Assembly (NCBI GenBank): GCA_031553675.1
Contig: JAVBLF010000124.1
Location: 1-12,328, forward strand
Origin: JAVBLF01 sp031553675
Lineage (GTDB): Bacteria; Bacillota; Clostridia; Christensenellales; CALWSW01
Reading direction: 5' to 3'
Length of the DNA stretch: 12,328 nt
Shown: in pieces, positions 8,560-12,328 of the stretch
Layout: each line of letters begins with the position of its first letter
Position numbering within the stretch: the first letter of the stretch is position 1
Program-made: the position numbers and the translations under genes
The notes under the pieces: model-generated
Told to the model about the DNA's origin: nothing
Seen by the model: only the letters and a program-made list of their open reading frames with translations
Databases searched by the model: none

Positions 8560-8566
8560 GATGTGT

Positions 8567-8574
8567 TCCTCCTC
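8567..8574 (-). promoter_or_regulatory. Ribosome binding site that fixes a TTG start
   Basis: GAGGAGGA on the minus strand, with eight bases from the end of GGAGG to TTG at 8559-8557. There is no ATG or GTG at a matching distance. The TTG start also places the positively charged signal-peptide end correctly. Confidence 0.85.
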
Positions 8575-8607
8575 ATATACAGTTGCTTCGATATTCGTTC
8601 GAGTCAC

Positions 8608-8625
8608 TGATGTGGTACAACATCA
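8608..8625. repeat. Inverted repeat upstream of the sugar-binding gene
   Basis: TGATGT, six bases (GGTACA), ACATCA: perfect six-base arms with a near-palindromic centre. It lies about 50 bases upstream of the TTG start, within the presumed leader. It could be an operator or a small RNA hairpin. It shows no resemblance to the other palindrome at 8676-8691. Confidence 0.4.
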
Positions 8626-8675
8626 TGATAACCGAGCCGCCGCCAAACGGCACCTGAAGAATGTAACCAAAAGCA

Positions 8676-8691
8676 TATGACTTTTGTCATA
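8676..8691. promoter_or_regulatory. Candidate operator for the sugar importer
   Basis: TATGAC, four bases (TTTT), GTCATA form a perfect 16-base palindrome. It lies just downstream of the promoter at 8703-8732, over the expected start of transcription. That position favours repression if a protein binds there. The response regulator of this block, or a sugar-responsive repressor, are the obvious candidates. Confidence 0.5.
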
Positions 8692-8702
8692 CCCTCGGTG
8701 CC

Positions 8703-8732
8703 ATTTTATCACAAGGCCACAAGTGCTGGCAA
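8703..8732 (-). promoter_or_regulatory. Sigma-A-type promoter of the sugar importer operon
   Basis: The minus strand has TTGCCA (8732-8727) as -35 and TAAAAT (8708-8703) as -10, each five of six to consensus, with an 18-base spacer. Transcription would begin near 8696, giving a leader of roughly 140 bases before the TTG start. It lies directly after the spoIVA terminator, as expected for a new transcription unit. Confidence 0.65.
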
Positions 8733-8747
8733 TGGCGGTGTCATTCC

Positions 8748-8782
8748 AAAGAAAAGCCCCTGCCGACTCGTTTGGCAGGGGC
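8748..8782 (-). terminator. Intrinsic terminator of spoIVA
   Basis: On the minus strand GCCCCTGCC (8782-8774), a nine-base loop and GGCAGGGGC (8764-8756) form a perfect nine-pair stem, followed by TTTTCTTT. It begins 12 bases after the spoIVA stop codon and insulates the sugar operon from it. Confidence 0.88.
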
Positions 8783-8794
8783 GCGGGAGGGGTT

Positions 8795-10270
8795 CTATAG
8801 GAGGATGCAGATCATGCCGCCCGAGCCCTCATTGATGATGCGGCTGAGTGTTTCTTGGAGCTTGTCGCGGGCGTCGTCGGGCAGGCGGGCGAGCTTGCCG
8901 CTCAGTCCTTCCGTCACGAGCTCATGCAGGCTCTTGCCAAAAAGGTCGGTCTTCCAGATCAGCTGCGGGTCGGTCTCGAATTCGCTGAGGAGGTACTTCA
9001 CCAGTTCTTCGCTTTGCTGCTCCGTGCCGACGACCGGGCTGACCTCGCACGTCACGTCGGCGCGGATCAGATGGAAACTCGGCCCCGACGCGCTCAGCTT
9101 GACGCCGTACTGGTTGCCGCGGCGGATCAATTCCGGTTCTGCCAAGACGAGTTCGTCGGTCGCGGGCGAGATCATGCCGTAGCCGGTTTCGCGCACCGAT
9201 TCGAGCGCCCCTTTCACCTTGTCGTAGCCCCGCCGCGCTTCGGTCAGGTCCTTCATGATCGAGATCAGGTGGCTGTCGTCGGCGATCTCTTCGCCGCATT
9301 GCTCGCTCAAGACGTTGTAGAAGAGCCCCTCGTTCACCGGCAGGTCAACGGCGATCTCGCCGCGCCCCAGCTCGATGCCCGCGATCTGGGCCGGCATGAG
9401 GTGTTCGCAGTTGTCAGAGACGTCGAGGAGCTGCATGTAGTCGCGCACCTTGTTCAAGCCGCCCGTCTTCGCGCGGATCGCGCCGATGATCTCGCCCATC
9501 AGGTAGTGGTCGTTGTCGAGGGCGCGCACCCAAGCCGGCGTCTCAAAGCGGATGCAGCGCAACGGGAATTCGAAGAGCACGCTTTCGAGCAGCACGCCTG
9601 CGTCCTCTGTGCTCATTTCGAGAACGTTCAACGCCAGCACTGGCGTGTCGTACTTCTGGGCCAGGGCGTCGCGCAGTTGGGCCGCCTCTTCGCTGTAGGG
9701 AGCGCGGCTGTTCAGCACGATCACGAAGGGCTTGCCCTGCTCCTTGAGTTCGCGCACGACGCGTTCTTCCGCGTCGATGTAGTTCGCCCGGGGAAGCTCG
9801 GTCACGCTGCCGTCGGTCGTCATGACGACGCCGATCGTCGCGTGTTCGGTGATGACCTTGCGCGTGCCCATCTCGGCCGCCTGCTCGAACGGCATTTCCT
9901 TGTCCGACCAGGGCGTCCTGACCATGCGCGGCATCTCCGCCTCCTCGAAGCCCAGCGCTCCGTCAACCATGTAGCCCACGCAATCGACCATGCGCACGCG
10001 AAGATTCGCATCGCCCAGCTCGATCCGAACGGCCTCATTCGGGACGAAGTGTGGCTGGGTCGTCATGATGGTCTTTCCGGCGCCCGACTGCGGCAATTCG
10101 TCGATCAAGCGGCGGCGCTCGTGTTCGTTCTCGATCCGGTCGAGCACCAGCAGTTCCATGAAACGCTTGATGAAGGTCGACTTGCCGCTGCGCACCGGCC
10201 CGACCACGCCGATGTAAATGTCCCCTTGTGTCCGTTCGGCGATGTCGCGATAGAGATCCGTCCGCTCCAT
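8795..10270 (-). CDS. spoIVA: Stage IV sporulation protein A, spore-coat assembly ATPase
   Basis: The 491-residue product is nearly the length of Bacillus subtilis SpoIVA (492) and similar to it throughout. It has an N-terminal P-loop domain with GPVRSGKST (24-32), the threonine switch TIMTTQPHFVP (67-77), VDCVGY (95-100) and GTRKVI.EH.TIGVV (135-149). A middle domain follows, and the conserved end is RIINEGSGGMICILL. SpoIVA polymerises using ATP on the forespore outer membrane, in the mother cell, and forms the base of the spore coat; cortex assembly also depends on it. The ATG at 10270 is chosen because MERTDLYRDIAERT matches the family start and GGAGG lies nine bases upstream. An extra 14 in-frame codons upstream are not conserved. 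Its presence marks the host as an endospore former. It is monocistronic here, with its own terminator. Confidence 0.98.
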   Translation of the reverse strand: MERTDLYRDIAERTQGDIYIGVVGPVRSGKSTFIKRFMELLVLDRIENEHERRRLIDELPQSGAGKTIMTTQPHFVPNEAVRIELGDANLRVRMVDCVGYMVDGALGFEEAEMPRMVRTPWSDKEMPFEQAAEMGTRKVITEHATIGVVMTTDGSVTELPRANYIDAEERVVRELKEQGKPFVIVLNSRAPYSEEAAQLRDALAQKYDTPVLALNVLEMSTEDAGVLLESVLFEFPLRCIRFETPAWVRALDNDHYLMGEIIGAIRAKTGGLNKVRDYMQLLDVSDNCEHLMPAQIAGIELGRGEIAVDLPVNEGLFYNVLSEQCGEEIADDSHLISIMKDLTEARRGYDKVKGALESVRETGYGMISPATDELVLAEPELIRRGNQYGVKLSASGPSFHLIRADVTCEVSPVVGTEQQSEELVKYLLSEFETDPQLIWKTDLFGKSLHELVTEGLSGKLARLPDDARDKLQETLSRIINEGSGGMICILL

Positions 10271-10355
10271 ATTCTCATCCCTCCGGTTGGTTGATGCACA
10301 AAACGATAGCAAGAATAAACGTCGTTACGCGACGGCAAAAATTCCGGAACGATAT

Positions 10356-10384
10356 AGCGTATGTGCGCGTGCGGACATTCATGC
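10356..10384 (-). promoter_or_regulatory. spoIVA: Possible sigma-E promoter of spoIVA
   Basis: The minus strand has CATACGCT (10363-10356), six of eight to the sigma-E -10 form CATACAAT. Fourteen bases upstream is GCATGAA (10384-10378), a partial match to the AT-rich -35. spoIVA is a classic sigma-E gene in other spore formers, so such a site is expected here. The match is imperfect and the -35 is weak. Confidence 0.4.
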
Positions 10385-10390
10385 ATACGA

Positions 10391-10426
10391 GGCATGCGTG
10401 ACATCAAAAAAGTGACCCGTCATGCC
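10391..10426. repeat. Interrupted inverted repeat in the spoIVA/kinase divergent region
   Basis: GGCATGCG (10391-10398) can pair with CGTCATGCC (10418-10426), eight pairs with one bulged T, around a loop that contains GTGAC twice. It lies just upstream of the possible sigma-E promoter, between the two divergent genes. It may be a regulator site. It is not followed by a T-run on either strand. Confidence 0.3.
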
Positions 10427-10491
10427 CGTGCTTCGCGGGACGCGAATCCGGATCATTACGCGCACTGCCAGGGGACGAAAATGCAGATTTG

Positions 10492-10500
10492 TGGTATAGT
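10492..10500 (+). promoter_or_regulatory. Candidate extended -10 promoter for the AgrC-like kinase
   Basis: TGGTATAGT combines the TG extension with TATAGT, five of six to consensus. No convincing -35 lies upstream. A start near 10507 would give the kinase message a leader of about 155 bases. The non-coding stretch 10271-10662 otherwise holds the spoIVA promoter, the repeat at 10391-10426, a small inverted repeat (10581-10593) and a doubtful small reading frame. Confidence 0.4.
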
Positions 10501-10512
10501 GAGGGTAGAAAA

Positions 10513-10650
10513 ATGGACGGCGTTCTGCCATGCTTTGTCACACTTCCCAATATAAATGCCTCGTTTATGCGTTGTCGGCGTTCGCCTGGCGAAATGCCCG
10601 CGCAAAAATCCCCCATGCGAACCACAAAACAAGGGCTGATCCACGAATGA
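10513..10650 (+). CDS. Doubtful 45-residue open frame upstream of the kinase
   Basis: The frame opens with ATG at 10513, reads MDGVLPCFVTLPNINASF and onward for 45 codons, and stops at a TGA lying against the kinase ribosome site. GAGGG sits about seven bases before the ATG. If the promoter at 10492-10500 is right, that ribosome site would not be transcribed. It was considered as a peptide pheromone because AgrC-type kinases often sit near agrD. It has a Cys followed by four residues ending in a hydrophobic one (CFVTL), but no amphipathic N-terminal helix and no clear AgrD pattern. It may be only leader sequence. Confidence 0.18.
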   Translation: MDGVLPCFVTLPNINASFMRCRRSPGEMPAQKSPMRTTKQGLIHE

Positions 10651-10662
10651 GGTGTCGGGCTT

Positions 10663-12045
10663 ATGATCTTGCCGCAAATTTTCTTTTCGGAATTCGCCTA
10701 TTCACGAAGCATGGAAATCATTCTGTTCTTCATCGTTAACATTGCCAATTTCGCGTACGCATATATCATTACTTCTGTGCTTCTCGCCGTTTTTATGCAC
10801 AAAGTCACCATCGCCCGGATGTTTTGCTACGTACTTATTCTTGTTCTGTTTCAGTCAATATGCGTTTATGTCCCGTATGCGATCACCGGATTTCAAGGTC
10901 TTGGCCGTTTTCTCTATTTTGTCTCCACCCCCAATCCGCTCATATCATTCCTACAAATTTATCTATGCACCAAACTTTTTAAAATGCCAAAACACAGAAC
11001 AACCAATATGATGCTCTGCTTTTATCTCTTTTCGTTATTTTTATTAAGCCTCTCTCGCGTATTTAATTTCTCCGTTTTCCAGCAGATAGGCGATCGCTAT
11101 AATTATATGATTGATGCCGGCTCAGCGCTCACCGGTGCTTTTATAAACGTTATTTTGTACAATGTACTTATTCGCGTTTTTAAGAGGGAAAGTATCATTA
11201 TTAGTCTGACCGATAATGTTTTCGCCAAGCCGACCGCGAGAAATTTCGTTTTCATCGCGTTTTTGGAGTTCCTCGCCTATGGCTTGGTCGTCTTCGCACA
11301 ATTACACCAACGATACGATTCGTTTGCAATGCTGCTCATTTCCGTTATCTTGTTCCTCGCCATCGCGGTCACGATCCTTCGCCTGATGCATAGCGCTGAT
11401 CAAATCAACCTCCAGAACAAGGCGGCACACATCAACACTTTGAACAAAGTAATCGCCGATTTTCGCGCTGTGAAACACGACTTTTACAATATACTCGGTA
11501 CATATAGCGGCTACATCGCTCTCGAAGATACACAAGGCATGAAGCAATATCACGAAAAATTGATGAAAAGCACTGTGGCCGCTGGCGATCAACTCGACAT
11601 TGCAACGTTGATGCATCAAAACCCCTCTCTTAGTTCGTTGCTAATTCAAAAGTCGGAACAAGCGGAGAAACTTCACATCGTCATGAATACGGCTTTGCAT
11701 TGTTCGATTGACGACATCAAGATCGATAATTTTGATCTGTGTCGTATCATCGCCAATCTTCTTGACAATGCGATTGAAGCCGCGATTTTGACCGATCAAC
11801 CAAACGTGAGCTTTTCGATCGAGCAAAAGAAGAATGGCGACAAACTCATCGTCATCACAAACCCCGTGCACGAAGAAGTCGACGTATCGAAAATCGCGAC
11901 GCTGGGCTATACCACCAAAGAAAATCACAGCGGGATCGGGCTTTCGCAAGTGCGAGAAATCACATCGAAATACAAAAATTGCGTCATCCATTTCTCATGC
12001 TATGACATGCAGTTTTCTTCTTTTGTTGAAATCAAGGAATCGTGA
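10663..12045 (+). CDS. AgrC-like GHKL sensor histidine kinase
   Basis: The 460-residue product has about seven hydrophobic membrane spans in its first 242 residues. A helical phosphotransfer region follows with H272 in FRAVKHDFYNILGTY, then a GHKL ATPase domain with the N box NLLDNAIEAAI (365-375, N369) and GIGLSQVREI (424-433). The ATP-binding DxGxG box is replaced by ITNPVHEE (398-405), as in the AgrC/ComD group. Such kinases usually sense secreted peptides and signal to LytTR-type regulators. The ATG at 10663 has GAGGTG eight bases upstream; the next ATG (10711) has none. The gene is clearly AT-richer than its neighbours, which may indicate transfer. No partner regulator, AgrB or convincing AgrD is in the window, and a terminator follows at once. 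The kinase class is secure; the ligand is unknown. Confidence 0.92.
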   Translation: MILPQIFFSEFAYSRSMEIILFFIVNIANFAYAYIITSVLLAVFMHKVTIARMFCYVLILVLFQSICVYVPYAITGFQGLGRFLYFVSTPNPLISFLQIYLCTKLFKMPKHRTTNMMLCFYLFSLFLLSLSRVFNFSVFQQIGDRYNYMIDAGSALTGAFINVILYNVLIRVFKRESIIISLTDNVFAKPTARNFVFIAFLEFLAYGLVVFAQLHQRYDSFAMLLISVILFLAIAVTILRLMHSADQINLQNKAAHINTLNKVIADFRAVKHDFYNILGTYSGYIALEDTQGMKQYHEKLMKSTVAAGDQLDIATLMHQNPSLSSLLIQKSEQAEKLHIVMNTALHCSIDDIKIDNFDLCRIIANLLDNAIEAAILTDQPNVSFSIEQKKNGDKLIVITNPVHEEVDVSKIATLGYTTKENHSGIGLSQVREITSKYKNCVIHFSCYDMQFSSFVEIKES

Positions 12046-12097
12046 TGCAATGAAGGCTTGTCTCGCCGTTAGTGAACGCATGGCGAAATACCGACGA

Positions 12098-12127
12098 AAT
12101 TCCTCCCTGGAGTGGGGGAATTTTTTT
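12098..12127 (+). terminator. Intrinsic terminator of the AgrC-like kinase gene
   Basis: AATTCCTCC (12098-12106), loop CTGGAGT, and GGGGGAATT (12114-12122) form a nine-pair stem with one G-U pair. A run of T follows (12121-12127, of which the first two T close the stem). It lies 53 bases after the kinase stop, so the kinase is the last gene of its transcript. Confidence 0.88.
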
Positions 12128-12257
12128 GTGGCGACAACCCGCGCGACCGAAAAAATCCGTGCAAATTTTCCTCGAATTGGCAAACATAGAAGGCAGGATA
12201 TTCCAGATACTAGACGCATAGCGATCGTTCAAGATGATTCATTTTCGGGGGTTTCGT

Positions 12258-12328
12258 ATGAAAAAGTGCCTTTGTGTTCTTCCACTTTTGCTGGCCATCG
12301 CCGTGTTCTTCACTCCCATCAGCGCCTC
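12258..12328 (+). CDS. Secreted protein, signal peptide only
   Basis: From the ATG at 12258 the frame reads MKKCLCVLPLLLAIAVFF and then TPISA before the window ends. Two lysines, a hydrophobic core and a small-residue ending make a typical Sec signal peptide, with possible cleavage after ISA. The ribosome site is a G-run, CGGGGG, about six bases upstream. Nothing of the mature protein is visible, so no function is proposed. The gene starts 130 bases after the kinase terminator and needs its own promoter; none was convincing in 12128-12257. Confidence 0.65.
   Translation, partial: MKKCLCVLPLLLAIAVFFTPISA

Noticed and set aside
8855..10294. A 479-codon plus-strand open frame opposite spoIVA
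   Set aside because: spoIVA is conserved along its whole length on the other strand; the antisense product is not recognisable.
10535..10557. TTGTCA and TATAAA as a promoter before the AgrC-like kinase
   Set aside because: The spacing between them is only about ten bases, too short for a sigma-A promoter.
12177..12182. TTGGCA as a -35 box for the last gene
   Set aside because: No acceptable -10 hexamer lies 15-19 bases downstream.
12050..12328. An open frame continuing from just after the kinase to the window end
   Set aside because: It runs straight through a strong terminator hairpin with its T-run and overlaps a clear signal-peptide frame; no ribosome site precedes it.

Overview
The window looks like the chromosome of a fairly GC-rich, endospore-forming Bacillota, probably a Clostridia relative. 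The evidence is a full-length spoIVA gene, Shine-Dalgarno-led genes with TTG/GTG starts, a CUT2-type monosaccharide transporter and the first codons of what looks like a pyruvate carboxylase. No mobile element, rRNA, tRNA or CRISPR array was seen.

Layout. Positions 1-54 (minus) hold the start of a biotin-dependent carboxylase, preceded by a leader of about 300 bases with a candidate promoter and a small hairpin. From 8732 down to 331 (minus strand) runs one long co-directional block. It starts with a strong-looking promoter and candidate operators (8608-8732). Next come a lipoprotein sugar-binding protein (7480-8559), a two-domain ATPase (5840-7333) and a permease (4852-5826): a complete CUT2 sugar importer. 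These are followed by a second, membrane-anchored paralogue of the sugar-binding protein (3798-4769), a histidine kinase (2466-3797) and a NarL-type response regulator (1807-2469). Last is an unrelated family 1 extracellular binding protein (371-1690), ending at a textbook terminator (331-358). Imperfect hairpins lie at three of the gene junctions. The binding protein, kinase and regulator genes abut or overlap (TAG directly followed by ATG, then an ATGA overlap).

The most interesting reading is that the anchored binding protein is a sugar receptor for the kinase beside it. It aligns with the transporter's own binding protein along its whole length and keeps the positions expected to contact sugar. 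The kinase has six membrane segments but no sizeable outside domain. This would be a three-part sugar sensor controlling the importer, similar in logic to the XylFII-LytS sensor of clostridia but with a NarL-type rather than an AraC-type regulator. This is inference from sequence and gene order.

Upstream of that block, also on the minus strand, is spoIVA (8795-10270) with its own terminator and a possible sigma-E promoter. Divergent from it, on the plus strand, is an AT-richer AgrC-like GHKL sensor kinase (10663-12045) with a terminator at 12098-12127 and no response regulator in view. The window ends in the signal peptide of an unidentified secreted protein (from 12258).
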